A stretch of 64,000 nucleotides of DNA from Paenibacillus_AM sp052180255 (GCF_052180255.1 NZ_CP197466.1:2914001-2978000), one strand, 5' to 3'. Shown: positions 49,195 to 58,531, numbered from the stretch's first letter. The notes: a model not told the origin generated them from the letters alone. Program-made: numbers and translations.

Positions 49195-50370
49195 TTAAAT
49201 TAAACCGAACTCGCGGCCAACTTTTATGATGCGCTCAAGGGCGAATGCAAGGTCCTCATCGGTGTGGCTTGCAGTTACGATTAGTCTAACTCTGCCTTTA
49301 TCAAGAGCTACGGTTGGGAATACGATGCCCTGTGCGAAGATGCCTTCTTGTAATAAGCGATCAGAGAAGCGCATCGTTGTTGCAGGATCACCGACGATAA
49401 TTGGAATAATCGGTGTTTCACTTGCCCCTGTATCAAAGCCTGCATCTTGTAAGGCTTTACGGAAATAATTCGCATGACTCCACAATTTTTCGATGAGTTC
49501 ATCACTGCTTTTTAGCATATGTACAGCTTCTAAACAGGCCGCAGCGACTGCTGGTGTCTGTGATGTAGAAAATAAGAATGGGCGTGCTTTATGGATAAGG
49601 AAATCTTTGAGCAATTGAGAACAAGCTACATAGCCTCCCACAACACCAATGGCTTTAGAAAGTGTTCCAACTTGGATGTGCACACGTCCATGCAGGTTAA
49701 AGTGGTCTGTCGAGCCTTTTCCATGCTTACCAAGTACTCCACTTGCATGGGCATCATCGACATAAACGATCGCGTCATATGCTTCTGCAAGCTCAACAAT
49801 AGCCGGTAGTGGTGCGATGTCACCATCCATACTGAATACTCCATCAGTAACAACGACACGCTTTGTATAATGACTAGATTCTTTCAAGATTGCTTCCAAT
49901 TGAGCCATATCTTTATGTGCATAGATCCGACGATCTGCCTTCGTTAAGCGAATCCCATCAATTATACTTGCATGATTCAATTCATCACTGATTACGACAT
50001 CACCTTCATTCAAGATAGAAGAAAGCACCCCAGAGTTGGTTGTAAAGCCTGATTGAAATGCAAGTACTGCTTCTGTCCCTTTAAAAAGAGCAAGCTCGCG
50101 TTCAAGTTGATCATGTATCGCTAATGTTCCTGTAATCGTTCTCACAGAACCACTGCCTACTCCGTATTGTTCGATCGCGTCAATTGCTGCCTTTTTTAAA
50201 TTCGGATGCCCAGCCAGCCCCAAATAGTTGTTAGATGACATCTGCAGCACTTTTCGACCGTTAAGTTCCATCCATGTACTAGAACCACTATCCCATACGG
50301 TTAAATTCCGATATCTGCCCTGTTCTTTTAACGCTTCCAATTCCGCTGCTAAATAATCAAAGCTTGCCAT
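49195..50370 (-). CDS. kbl: Glycine C-acetyltransferase (2-amino-3-ketobutyrate CoA ligase)
   Basis: The 391-residue PLP enzyme of the alpha-oxoamine synthase family has the cofactor lysine at Lys239 (QVGTLSKAIGVVGG), VYVDDAHASGVLG and SNNYLGLAGHP. It splits 2-amino-3-oxobutyrate with CoA to glycine and acetyl-CoA, the second step of threonine breakdown. Related biotin enzyme KAPA synthase is excluded mainly by the neighbouring tdh. AGGAGG precedes the ATG. Confidence 0.92.
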   Translation of the reverse strand: MASFDYLAAELEALKEQGRYRNLTVWDSGSSTWMELNGRKVLQMSSNNYLGLAGHPNLKKAAIDAIEQYGVGSGSVRTITGTLAIHDQLERELALFKGTEAVLAFQSGFTTNSGVLSSILNEGDVVISDELNHASIIDGIRLTKADRRIYAHKDMAQLEAILKESSHYTKRVVVTDGVFSMDGDIAPLPAIVELAEAYDAIVYVDDAHASGVLGKHGKGSTDHFNLHGRVHIQVGTLSKAIGVVGGYVACSQLLKDFLIHKARPFLFSTSQTPAVAAACLEAVHMLKSSDELIEKLWSHANYFRKALQDAGFDTGASETPIIPIIVGDPATTMRFSDRLLQEGIFAQGIVFPTVALDKGRVRLIVTASHTDEDLAFALERIIKVGREFGLI

Positions 50371-50391
50371 GCTATTTCCTCCTTCAAACTT

Positions 50392-51432
50392 CTAATGTTC
50401 AAATATAATTTTACCGCATTCACCCGACGCCATAAGCGCGAACGCTTCCTCATATTGCTCTAATTTAAAACGATGTGTGATAAGTGGTTTTAAATCAATT
50501 CGTTTCTGATCGATGAGTCCCTTCATTTGGTACCATGTATCGTACATTCTGCGGCCCGTAATACCTTCCACATGCAATCCTTTAAAAATAAGATGACGAG
50601 ATAAATCCAGCGAAACTTCTTGCGTCGGAATCCCTAACATCGACACACGCCCTGCATTGGCAGCTGCTTCAAAACTATCACGGATCGCAGTAGGATGACC
50701 AGACATTTCAAGCAGCACTTCAACACCCTCGCCGTTTGTGTAGTCACGGATCGTATCGACCATCGACACTTCTCTGCTATTAATGATCACATCTGCACCC
50801 ATTTGGTCTGCCAACTGGAGTCGATACGGATTAATATCCACTGCAATAACGAGCCCTGCGCCACATGCTTTTGCAACTGCTACTGCCATTAACCCAATTG
50901 GACCTGTACCTACGACTGCAACTGATTTACCCACAATATCACCTGAGAGTACGGTCTGTATCGCATTACCCATGGGGTCCTGCAAGCAAGCTAACTCAAA
51001 CGTTAAATCTTTTCGATTCTGAATGACATTACTTTCTTGGAGGACTGCATACTCGGCAAAACATCCAGGAACGGTTATCCCAAAGCTTTTCGTATGCGGA
51101 CAGACATGCGCATTGCCTGTTCGACATGCCTTACAATTACCGCAAACAATATGACCTTCTCCAGATACGTGGTCACCCACCTTTACCGTCTTCACTTGAC
51201 TGCCAATCTCTTCTACAATACCAGCAAACTCATGCCCAAATACATTCGGAGTGACAACTGTACTTTCTGCCCATGCATCCCATTTATATATATGTAAGTC
51301 TGTACCGCAGATTGAAGTCGCTTTCACACGAACTAAAACTTCATTCGGCTTGCAAGTTGGGATAGGTACTTGTTTTAAAGTAGCTCCTGGCCCACGTTCA
51401 TCCTTCACTAAACCCATCATCATCCGAGTCAT
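50392..51432 (-). CDS. tdh: L-threonine 3-dehydrogenase
   Basis: The 346-residue zinc alcohol-dehydrogenase-type enzyme has the catalytic-zinc motif ICGTDLHIYKWDAWAE and GHEFAGIVEE, the structural-zinc cysteines CGNCKACRTGNAHVC and a Rossmann VVGTGPIGLMAVAVA. It oxidises threonine to 2-amino-3-oxobutyrate for Kbl, 21 bases downstream. ATG 51432 is eight bases after AGGGGG; an in-frame extension to 51516 overlaps the promoter and is rejected. Confidence 0.94.
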   Translation of the reverse strand: MTRMMMGLVKDERGPGATLKQVPIPTCKPNEVLVRVKATSICGTDLHIYKWDAWAESTVVTPNVFGHEFAGIVEEIGSQVKTVKVGDHVSGEGHIVCGNCKACRTGNAHVCPHTKSFGITVPGCFAEYAVLQESNVIQNRKDLTFELACLQDPMGNAIQTVLSGDIVGKSVAVVGTGPIGLMAVAVAKACGAGLVIAVDINPYRLQLADQMGADVIINSREVSMVDTIRDYTNGEGVEVLLEMSGHPTAIRDSFEAAANAGRVSMLGIPTQEVSLDLSRHLIFKGLHVEGITGRRMYDTWYQMKGLIDQKRIDLKPLITHRFKLEQYEEAFALMASGECGKIIFEH

Positions 51433-51468
51433 CGCAGTTCCCCCTACAAACTTTCTTTTATACAATAT

Positions 51469-51496
51469 ATTATACATATGTATGTTATGATGTACA
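51469..51496 (-). promoter_or_regulatory. tdh promoter with palindrome
   Basis: On the minus strand TGTACA (51496-51491), 16 bases and TATAAT (51474-51469). The 12-bp palindrome ATACATATGTAT (51472-51483) covers the edge of the -10 box and a related half, GTACATAGGTAT, lies at 51492-51503. These may be sites for the divergent XRE/cupin regulator. Confidence 0.45.
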
Positions 51497-51591
51497 TAGG
51501 TATTTGTAATATTCAAAAAAATAGTTTGTAACGTATACTATCTGGTAAAATATTTGAAAATGTTCATTTTAGATAAAAAACGGAGGATATG

Positions 51592-52152
51592 ATGGATTCA
51601 GAACAAATACACAAAAAAATTGGTCGAAACCTACTCGCAGTTCGTAAATCAAGATCACTGAGCCTTGATCAAGTCGCTGAGCTTACTGGCGTTAGTAAAG
51701 CCATGTTGGGGCAAATTGAACGTGGTGATTCTAATCCCACAATCTCGGTACTGTGGAAAATCGTGAATGGACTTCATATTTCTTTTACCTCATTAATTGA
51801 AAATGAAGAGCCTACCGTATCGGTCGTACATATCGAAGAGCTAACCCCATTTGCCGAAGAAGATGGCGATTACCGCGCGTATCCCGTGTTTCCTTTTAAC
51901 CAACAAAAGAAGTTTGAGATTTACAAAGTAGAGATTGATGCTTATTGCAAGCACGATTCTGAGGCACATAATGAAGGTGTGGAAGAGTATCTCCTGCTTG
52001 TCAAAGGCAAGCTGAAACTCACAATTGATCAAGAGTCTTACATCATCAATGAGGGCAGCGCCATACATTTCTCCGCCGATCGACCACATACTTACGAGAA
52101 TCTGGCGGATGAGACAACATCATTTCACACGACAATTTTTTATAGTTCTTAA
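51592..52152 (+). CDS. XRE-family regulator with C-terminal cupin domain
   Basis: The 186-residue protein has an N-terminal helix-turn-helix (about 10-62, LSLDQVAELTGVSKAMLGQI) and a C-terminal cupin (about 105-180, KHDSEAHNEGVEEYLLLVKG ... EGSAIHFSADRPHTYEN). Such proteins sense small metabolites through the cupin. It is divergent from tdh-kbl across 159 bases, so control of threonine catabolism is the simplest guess. ATG 51592 is five bases after GGAGG; an ATG three bases earlier is too close. Confidence 0.85.
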   Translation: MDSEQIHKKIGRNLLAVRKSRSLSLDQVAELTGVSKAMLGQIERGDSNPTISVLWKIVNGLHISFTSLIENEEPTVSVVHIEELTPFAEEDGDYRAYPVFPFNQQKKFEIYKVEIDAYCKHDSEAHNEGVEEYLLLVKGKLKLTIDQESYIINEGSAIHFSADRPHTYENLADETTSFHTTIFYSS

Positions 52153-52158
52153 ATAAAA

Positions 52159-52209
52159 CGTGGACAAAAAGTCTGACTCTTGCGTTAGACTTTTTGTCCA
52201 CGCTCTTTT
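52159..52209 (+). terminator. Terminator of the XRE/cupin gene
   Basis: CGTGGACAAAAAGTCT (52159-52174) pairs perfectly with AGACTTTTTGTCCACG (52187-52202), followed by CTCTTTT. A 16-bp stem. Confidence 0.88.
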
Positions 52210-52284
52210 AACCATTTCGTATATTACATACATGCAATTCATGTTACAGCTCGTTTACAAATCTTTACGTTTTCCGTATATCCA

Positions 52285-52313
52285 TTGACTTGTAAGCGCT
52301 AACATTTTAACAT
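52285..52313 (+). promoter_or_regulatory. Promoter with a perfect cre site in the spacer
   Basis: TTGACT (52285-52290), 17 bases and TAACAT (52308-52313) form a sigma-A promoter 40 bases before the hydrolase ATG. TGTAAGCGCTAACA (52291-52304), filling the spacer, fits the catabolite-responsive element TGWAANCGNTNWCA at every position. CcpA bound there would block transcription when glucose is plentiful. Confidence 0.65.
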
Positions 52314-52352
52314 AGGGATACATTTCTAGATTAGAATCGAGGTGGAATCCTT

Positions 52353-53378
52353 ATGTCAACTACATCCATATCTCCATACACTTTACCACAAGCCATTCCA
52401 GGTCGAATCCAATCTGAGATTCCACATCCTCTTCCACGTAAAAGAAAAACATTACGTAACGTGCTGCTTACTATTGCTATTCTTATCCTAAGTGTAGTCC
52501 TGGTGTTTCATGCTTATGTCGCATGGTTCCTTGCTAGGCCTGCTATCATGCCATTGCAATCCAATCCGATGCTTAAGCTTGGTCTTCCTTATGAAGATAT
52601 TTCTTTTGCAAGTTCGAATGGCACCACCCATATGAACGGTTGGCTCATTCCAGCAGCAAATTCAAAAAAAAGCATCGTATTTTCTCATGGGTACGGTGAA
52701 AATCGGGAAGCACCTTGGATTCCCATGTACACACTTGCCAATGAACTACATAAACGCGGCTATCAAGTCCTTATGTTTGATTACAGTTATGCTGTAGCCG
52801 GCAGTTCCCATCTCATGACTGGGGGGGTGCAAGAATCCAAAGAACTTGCAGGAGCGATCCAATTCCTCAAGCAGCGCGGGATGGAGCAAGTCTATGTATG
52901 GGGATTCTCGATGGGCGCTGGCACTGCACTGCAAACTGCATTAGATGAACCTAACATTGATGGTATGATACTAGATAGTACGTTTCTACTGAACTCAGAT
53001 ACCTTATCTCGGAATATGAAACGACTTGCGAAATTACCGAAATATCCATCCGTTCCCTTAATTCAGATGTTCTCATCGCTCATCGATGGCATTCATTTAC
53101 GTGATATCCCCTATAAGCAAGTGATGTCCAAAACATACAACATGCCGATTTACTTCATCCATGGCGATCATGATCAACTTGCGCCTTATGAAGTTGTTGA
53201 GCAGCTTGCCGAGCATCAAAGTTCTCCACTTTCTCAAAAGTGGATTGTAGCTGGTGGCGAACATGAGATGATTCATCAAACCCAATCAAAAGCCTATTTA
53301 AAACGAACATTTGGCTTCTTAGACAAAGTTTCACTTGAACATTCCAAACAAGCAGGGACTGTGCACAAACCCATTTAA
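52353..53378 (+). CDS. Membrane-anchored alpha/beta hydrolase
   Basis: The 341-residue protein has an N-terminal cytoplasmic head, one membrane helix (about 37-60) and an extracytoplasmic alpha/beta-hydrolase domain: VFSHGYGENREA (oxyanion region), GFSMGAG (Ser186), HGDHDQLAPYE (Asp) and GGEHEM (His). It resembles the YqkD/BAAT-type peptidase or esterase-like hydrolases. GAGGTGG precedes the ATG. The cre site suggests use when preferred carbon is exhausted. Confidence 0.85.
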   Translation: MSTTSISPYTLPQAIPGRIQSEIPHPLPRKRKTLRNVLLTIAILILSVVLVFHAYVAWFLARPAIMPLQSNPMLKLGLPYEDISFASSNGTTHMNGWLIPAANSKKSIVFSHGYGENREAPWIPMYTLANELHKRGYQVLMFDYSYAVAGSSHLMTGGVQESKELAGAIQFLKQRGMEQVYVWGFSMGAGTALQTALDEPNIDGMILDSTFLLNSDTLSRNMKRLAKLPKYPSVPLIQMFSSLIDGIHLRDIPYKQVMSKTYNMPIYFIHGDHDQLAPYEVVEQLAEHQSSPLSQKWIVAGGEHEMIHQTQSKAYLKRTFGFLDKVSLEHSKQAGTVHKPI

Positions 53379-53395
53379 TAAATCCAGTTATGCAA

Positions 53396-53440
53396 AAGGG
53401 CTGCCCCTTCCGTAGATCATTTACGGATGGAGCAGCCCTT
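53396..53440. terminator. Bidirectional terminator between the hydrolase and metG
   Basis: AAGGGCTGC (53396-53404) pairs with GCAGCCCTT (53432-53440), with inner pairing of CTTCCGTA and TTACGGATGG, between convergent genes. Confidence 0.85.
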
Positions 53441-53465
53441 ATTTGGCTTTATCTCATGAAAAATG

Positions 53466-55466
53466 TTACTTTACAATCGCGCCGTTCGGCATCGCATCTG
53501 GAACAGTTGCTAATGTAAGCTGATCGCCTTCGGATGCAGCAAGGATCATACCTTGCGACATTTCACCGCGCAGCTTCACTGGCTTCAAGTTCGTCACGCA
53601 AATGACTTTACGTCCTGTAAGCTGTTCCGGTGTGTAATGCTTCGCAATGCCGGAAACCACTTGACGCTGCTCGAAACCAAGGTCAAGCTGCAGCTTCAAG
53701 AGCTTATCCGCGCCCTTAACAGGCTCAGCTGACAACACTTGTGCCACACGCAGCTCCACCTTCATGAAATCGTCAATGCCGATTTCATCCTTCAATGGCT
53801 GCGAAGGAGCACTGCTAGCTGTCGCTGTACTGCTAGCTGTCGCGTTAGCGTTAGCTTCAGCTTCTACAGGTGCTACCCCGCCAGTCATCGCACCTGCGAT
53901 ATATGCCACTTCTGCGGGAATATCTAGGCGTGGGAACATTGGATCTGCCTTACGGACAACTGTTCCCGCAGGTAATGCACCGAATGCATGAACGCTATCC
54001 CATGCCGTCAACTCCGCTTGACCATCGATACCAAGTGATTCCCACATGCGCTGTGGTGTACGCGTCATGAACGGTTGTAACAGAACGGAAGAAATACGTT
54101 GGCACTCTGCCAGTACGTACATCACAGACCCCAGCTTTTCCTTCTGAGATTCATCCTTCGCAAGTACCCATGGTTGTGTTTCATCGATGTATTTATTCGT
54201 ACGACCGATGAATGTCCATACCGCAGATAAGGCCACGGAGAATTCCATTTTCTCCATCGCTTCTTCATATTTTGCAACCGTCTCACCTGCAAGGGCAATT
54301 AGGCTAGCATCAAACTCAGTTGCACCTTCGATGAACGGCTGAATTTTGCCTTCAAAATATTTATCGATCATGACGATCGTACGGTTGAGCAAGTTACCCA
54401 AATCATTCGCTAAGTCGTGATTCACACGCTCTACAAAGTTTTCTGGTGTAAATGTACCATCAGCACCGAATGGTACTTCACGCAGCAAGTAGTAACGAAG
54501 TGCATCCAAACCATAGCGATCAATTAACGTTACTGGATCGACTACATTACCTTTGGACTTGGACATCTTGCCGTCTTTCATGAGCAACCAACCATGTGCA
54601 AATACTTGCTTCGGAAGTGGAAGATCAAGCGCCATCAACATAATTGGCCAATAAATCGTATGGAAACGAACAATTTCCTTACTCATCAAGTGAACATTAG
54701 CTGGCCAGAACTGACGGAATTTCTCGTCATTGTCTGTTCCGTAGCCAAGAGCAGTGATGTAATTCGACAATGCATCGATCCATACATAAATAACCGCTTT
54801 TGCATCACCAGGGACTTTCACACCCCAATCGAATGTGCTGCGAGATACAGCCAAATCTTCCAGACCCGGCTTGATGAAGTTGTTAATCATCTCATTCTTA
54901 CGGGATTCAGGCTGGATAAAGCTCGGATTCTCTTCATAATACTGAAGCAGGCGATCCGCATATTTGCTCATTTTGAAGAAATAACACTCTTCTTCCACGA
55001 TTTCAACTGGTCCACCACAATCCGGGCATTTACCTTCTACAAGCTTCGCTTCTGTAAAGAAGGACTCACAAGATGTACAGTACCAATCTTTATACGTGCC
55101 TAAGTAAATATCACCTTGATCCATGAAACGCTTGAAAATTTTCTGCACAACAGCTTTATGACGCTCGTCCGTCGTACGAATGAAATCGTCATACGAAATA
55201 TCTAGCTTGGACCACAATTCCTTGATTCCTGCAACAATTTCATCAACAAACTGCTGTGGCGTTACGCCTTTCTCCTGTGCCTTGCGCTCAATCTTTTGTC
55301 CGTGCTCATCTGTACCTGTTAGATACATGACGTCATAGCCACGAAGCCGCTTATATCTAGCCATCGCATCACCTGCTACAGTTGTATACGCATGTCCAAT
55401 ATGCAGCTTCGCGCTTGGGTAATAAATCGGTGTGGTAATGTAGAACGTTTTGTTACTTGATGTCAT
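53466..55466 (-). CDS. metG: Methionyl-tRNA synthetase
   Basis: The 666-residue enzyme has HIGH (KLHIGHAYTT), the zinc knuckle with four cysteines (CTSC ... CPDC), KMSKS (DGKMSKSKGNVVD) and a C-terminal tRNA-binding OB domain (FMKVELRVAQVLSAEPVKGA). The OB domain is joined by an Ala/Asn/Thr/Ser linker encoded by repetitive DNA (53811-53853). ATG 55466 is eight bases after AAGGAGGG. It is preceded by a T-box leader. Confidence 0.95.
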   Translation of the reverse strand: MTSSNKTFYITTPIYYPSAKLHIGHAYTTVAGDAMARYKRLRGYDVMYLTGTDEHGQKIERKAQEKGVTPQQFVDEIVAGIKELWSKLDISYDDFIRTTDERHKAVVQKIFKRFMDQGDIYLGTYKDWYCTSCESFFTEAKLVEGKCPDCGGPVEIVEEECYFFKMSKYADRLLQYYEENPSFIQPESRKNEMINNFIKPGLEDLAVSRSTFDWGVKVPGDAKAVIYVWIDALSNYITALGYGTDNDEKFRQFWPANVHLMSKEIVRFHTIYWPIMLMALDLPLPKQVFAHGWLLMKDGKMSKSKGNVVDPVTLIDRYGLDALRYYLLREVPFGADGTFTPENFVERVNHDLANDLGNLLNRTIVMIDKYFEGKIQPFIEGATEFDASLIALAGETVAKYEEAMEKMEFSVALSAVWTFIGRTNKYIDETQPWVLAKDESQKEKLGSVMYVLAECQRISSVLLQPFMTRTPQRMWESLGIDGQAELTAWDSVHAFGALPAGTVVRKADPMFPRLDIPAEVAYIAGAMTGGVAPVEAEANANATASSTATASSAPSQPLKDEIGIDDFMKVELRVAQVLSAEPVKGADKLLKLQLDLGFEQRQVVSGIAKHYTPEQLTGRKVICVTNLKPVKLRGEMSQGMILAASEGDQLTLATVPDAMPNGAIVK

Positions 55467-55499
55467 GTTAAGACCCTCCTTGAATAAATGAATATCATT

Positions 55500-55765
55500 A
55501 AAACACAAAAAGCCCCCGCCCATATTGGGACGAGAGCTGTTACTCACGTGTTACCACCCAGTTTCCCCTACCTCTTGCGAGAGTAAGGCTCAGTAAGTCC
55601 TACGACTTTTCCAATAACGCTGGAAGGCGATACCCCCTTACTACCCTGCACCATAAATGGCACGTTCGCTCGAAGGTATGTTCTCCGGGACCATTTTCCA
55701 AGCATCTTCCTACGCTGGCTTTCAGCAACCACCAGCTCTCTGTAATAGGCGTCCACAAGTACTTA
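55500..55765 (-). promoter_or_regulatory. T-box leader of metG (methionine specifier)
   Basis: The minus-strand leader has the stem I element GAGAGCTGGTGGTTGCTGAA (55740 region), a specifier-like ATG at 55694-55692 in the context GGAAAATGGTCCCGGAG, and the T-box bulge CTGGGTGGTAACACG (55560-55546) that pairs with the uncharged tRNA end. A terminator follows (AGCTCTCGTCCC ... GGGCGGGGGCTTTTT, about 55536-55506). Uncharged tRNA-Met would stabilise the antiterminator and raise metG expression. This explains the 361-base gap between metG and the DUF779 gene. Confidence 0.85.
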
Positions 55766-55827
55766 TCCGTTCATTGAACATGATATATCCATATACTCAA
55801 AAATATAACGAAATCGCGGTGTGATTG

Positions 55828-56193
55828 TCAAGTCAGCAGAAGAGCCACACGTTCTTCCTCCGTAAATGGACGTGAACGTGTCAGAAACCGAACACCCTCA
55901 GGGCTTTCTAACGAAAATCCAGCTCCACGACCTGGGACCACATCTATGATGAGCTGCGTATGCCGCCACAATTCATATTGCGCTGCCCCAATATAGAAAG
56001 GCGTAGTAGCAATATGACCCAAGTATACATCTTGATCGCCGACACGAAATTCTCCTGCAGCAAAGCACATCGGTGCACTGCCATCACAGCACCCGCCCGA
56101 TTGATGGAACATAAGCGCCCCGTGCTGCGCCTTTAACTTCAAAATGAGCGCAATAGCTGCATCTGTTGCGATGACTTTCGATATTGGATCCAT
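55828..56193 (-). CDS. DUF779 protein, aldehyde dehydrogenase partner
   Basis: The 121-residue protein has the family motif FHQSGGCCDGSAPMC (three Cys, perhaps metal- or thiol-reactive) and later DVVPGRGAGFSLESPEG. DUF779 genes usually accompany aldehyde dehydrogenases, as here, 14 bases downstream of one. ATG 56193 follows AAGGTG; a GTG six bases earlier is possible. Function unknown. Confidence 0.87.
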   Translation of the reverse strand: MDPISKVIATDAAIALILKLKAQHGALMFHQSGGCCDGSAPMCFAAGEFRVGDQDVYLGHIATTPFYIGAAQYELWRHTQLIIDVVPGRGAGFSLESPEGVRFLTRSRPFTEEERVALLLT

Positions 56194-56207
56194 AGTCACA
56201 CCTTCAC

Positions 56208-57728
56208 TTAGAAGAAACCTAACGCATTCGGACTATAACTCACGAGTAGATTCTTCGTCTGTTGATAATGGTCAAGCATCATCTTGTGATTCTCCCGTCC
56301 GATACCCGAATGTTTGTAGCCACCGAATGCTGCATGGGCTGGATAGTCATGATAGCAGTTCACCCACACACGACCCACTTCAATACCACGACCCAATCGG
56401 TATGCGGTATTCATATCACGTGTCCACACACCCGCTCCAAGTCCATACAGCGTATCATTTGCAATCGATAGCGCCTCGTCATAATCCTGGAACGATGTCA
56501 CAGATACGACAGGACCGAAGATTTCTTCTTGGAAAATACGCATTCTATTGTTTCCAGTGAAGATAGTCGGTGTAATGTAGTATCCTTCCGCTAAATCACC
56601 CGAAAGCACATTCCGCTCACCACCGGTTAGCAGTTCAGCACCTTCTTGCTTACCTAATTGGATGTAAGACAAAATTTTCTCCATCTGATCCATGGAAGCT
56701 TGTGCACCAATCATAGTGTCTGTATCCAGCGGATTACCTTGCTTTACCTGCCGTGTCCGTTTTACAGCTTCATCCATGAAATCGGTATAAAAGCTTTGCT
56801 GAATGAGCGCACGGGATGGACATGTACACACTTCCCCCTGATTTAGAGCAAACATCGTAAAACCTTCCAGCGCCTTATCTGCAAACGCATCATTTTTCGC
56901 AAACACATCTTCAAAGAAGATATTCGGCGATTTACCACCAAGCTCAAGCGTAACGGGAATAATATTATCTGATGCGTATTGCATGATGAGTCTACCTGTT
57001 GTTGTCTCTCCTGTGAATGCGACTTTCGCAACACGATTACTCGAAGCAAGCGGCTTACCTGCCTCAACACCGAAACCGTTCACAATATTCACGACACCAG
57101 GAGGGATTAAGTCCCCAATCAGTTCAGCCCATACTAAGATACTGGCAGGTGTTTGCTCTGCTGGTTTTAGTACGACACAGTTACCAGCAGCGAGTGCAGG
57201 TGCAAGCTTCCATGTCGCCATAAGCAGTGGGAAATTCCATGGAATGATCTGACCAACGACACCAAGAGGCTCATGAAAGTGGTAGGCAACCGTATTCGGA
57301 TTAAGTTCACCAATTGATCCTTCTTGCGCCCGAATTACCCCAGCAAAATAACGGAAGTGATCAATTGCAAGTGGCAGATCGGCAGCAAGTGATTCCCGAA
57401 TTGGCTTACCATTATCCCACGTCTCAGCAACCGCAAGCATCTCTAAATTAGCTTCCATCCGGTCAGCAATTTTATTAAGTATAATGGAGCGTTCAGTAGG
57501 TGTTGATCTCCCCCACGCGGCTTTAGCGGCATGCGCTGCATCAAGCGCTTTTTCAATATCCTCAGCTGTTGAACGAGGAATATCGCAAAAATGTTTCCCT
57601 GTAACAGGTGAGGGATTCGAGAAATAAGCTTCTTTTACAGGAGCTACCCATTCTCCACCAATATAGTTGTGGTAACGATTACGAAAAGTAACTTTACTTC
57701 CTGGAAAACCTGGTTGAGCATAGATCAA
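56208..57728 (-). CDS. NAD(P)-dependent aldehyde dehydrogenase
   Basis: The 506-residue enzyme has GQIIPWNFPLLMATWKLAPA, the catalytic Glu in VTLELGGKSPN (about 262) and Cys in NQGEVCTCPSR (about 301), like the AldB/DhaS group. The start is unusual: AAGGAG directly abuts an ATG (57737), too close to serve it, while TTG at 57728 is nine bases downstream and gives MIYAQPGFPGSKVTF. I use TTG. Substrate is likely acetaldehyde or another short aldehyde. Confidence 0.9.
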   Translation of the reverse strand: MIYAQPGFPGSKVTFRNRYHNYIGGEWVAPVKEAYFSNPSPVTGKHFCDIPRSTAEDIEKALDAAHAAKAAWGRSTPTERSIILNKIADRMEANLEMLAVAETWDNGKPIRESLAADLPLAIDHFRYFAGVIRAQEGSIGELNPNTVAYHFHEPLGVVGQIIPWNFPLLMATWKLAPALAAGNCVVLKPAEQTPASILVWAELIGDLIPPGVVNIVNGFGVEAGKPLASSNRVAKVAFTGETTTGRLIMQYASDNIIPVTLELGGKSPNIFFEDVFAKNDAFADKALEGFTMFALNQGEVCTCPSRALIQQSFYTDFMDEAVKRTRQVKQGNPLDTDTMIGAQASMDQMEKILSYIQLGKQEGAELLTGGERNVLSGDLAEGYYITPTIFTGNNRMRIFQEEIFGPVVSVTSFQDYDEALSIANDTLYGLGAGVWTRDMNTAYRLGRGIEVGRVWVNCYHDYPAHAAFGGYKHSGIGRENHKMMLDHYQQTKNLLVSYSPNALGFF

Positions 57729-57934
57729 ACGAATCATCTCCTTTGGATTGGGGGTAGATTCATAGATGTACAAACTATCATCATTGCATTATATTCTCTT
57801 CCATACCACGTTATGTTCCGAGTCATACTCATTTACTCCTATTTAATTATTCGTTGCATTCCGCTCATTCTCAAACGGAAGGAACCTGTGGTAGATTAAG
57901 GTTACGAATAGGAATAATAGGAGCGGAGGATCTC

Positions 57935-58480
57935 ATGATAATAAACAAACAAGAATTTTATGTGAATGGGCTCAATTATACGGTTAGATCTGCAATCGAT
58001 AGAGATGCGAAAGCATTGTCTGAATTGCGATTACAGATTGATGGAGAGACGGAGAATTTGGATAGAGAAAAAGGGGAAGCATTCATCGATGCTCCAGGAA
58101 TGGAAGAGATCATAGAAACGGATACTATGGCTTCAAGGAACTTATTTTTAGTTGCAGTCGTTCATGATCGGATCGTCGGATTTTCAAGATGCGAAGGCAT
58201 TTATTTAAATCGTTTCTCTCATAAAGTAGAATTTGGAGTTTGCATATTAAAAGAGTATTGGGGACATGGGATTGGAAAAAATCTTTTAAAAGAATCTATC
58301 TCTTGGGCTGACACAAATGGCATTAGAAAAATGACATTAAATGTTTTAGAAACAAACGATAAGGCCATTATATTGTATAAGAAGCTTGGCTTTGAAATCG
58401 AAGGAATATTAAAAAATGACAAAATGCTTGCTGACGATAAATACTACAACACTATTCTGATGGGAAGATTTAATGAATGA
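57935..58480 (+). CDS. GNAT-family N-acetyltransferase
   Basis: The 181-residue protein has the acetyl-CoA site GVCILKEYWGHGIGKNLLKE and the C-terminal LNVLETNDKAIILYKKLGFE typical of RimJ/PhnO-like GNAT enzymes. GGAGGATCTC precedes ATG 57935, so a longer frame from 57854 is rejected. The substrate cannot be told. It converges on yidD; the 51-base gap has a possible long-looped hairpin only. Confidence 0.87.
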   Translation: MIINKQEFYVNGLNYTVRSAIDRDAKALSELRLQIDGETENLDREKGEAFIDAPGMEEIIETDTMASRNLFLVAVVHDRIVGFSRCEGIYLNRFSHKVEFGVCILKEYWGHGIGKNLLKESISWADTNGIRKMTLNVLETNDKAIILYKKLGFEIEGILKNDKMLADDKYYNTILMGRFNE

Positions 58481-58531
58481 TACTCAGCAAATAAAAAATC
58501 CCACACTCGAACACTTACGAGCATGAGACGG

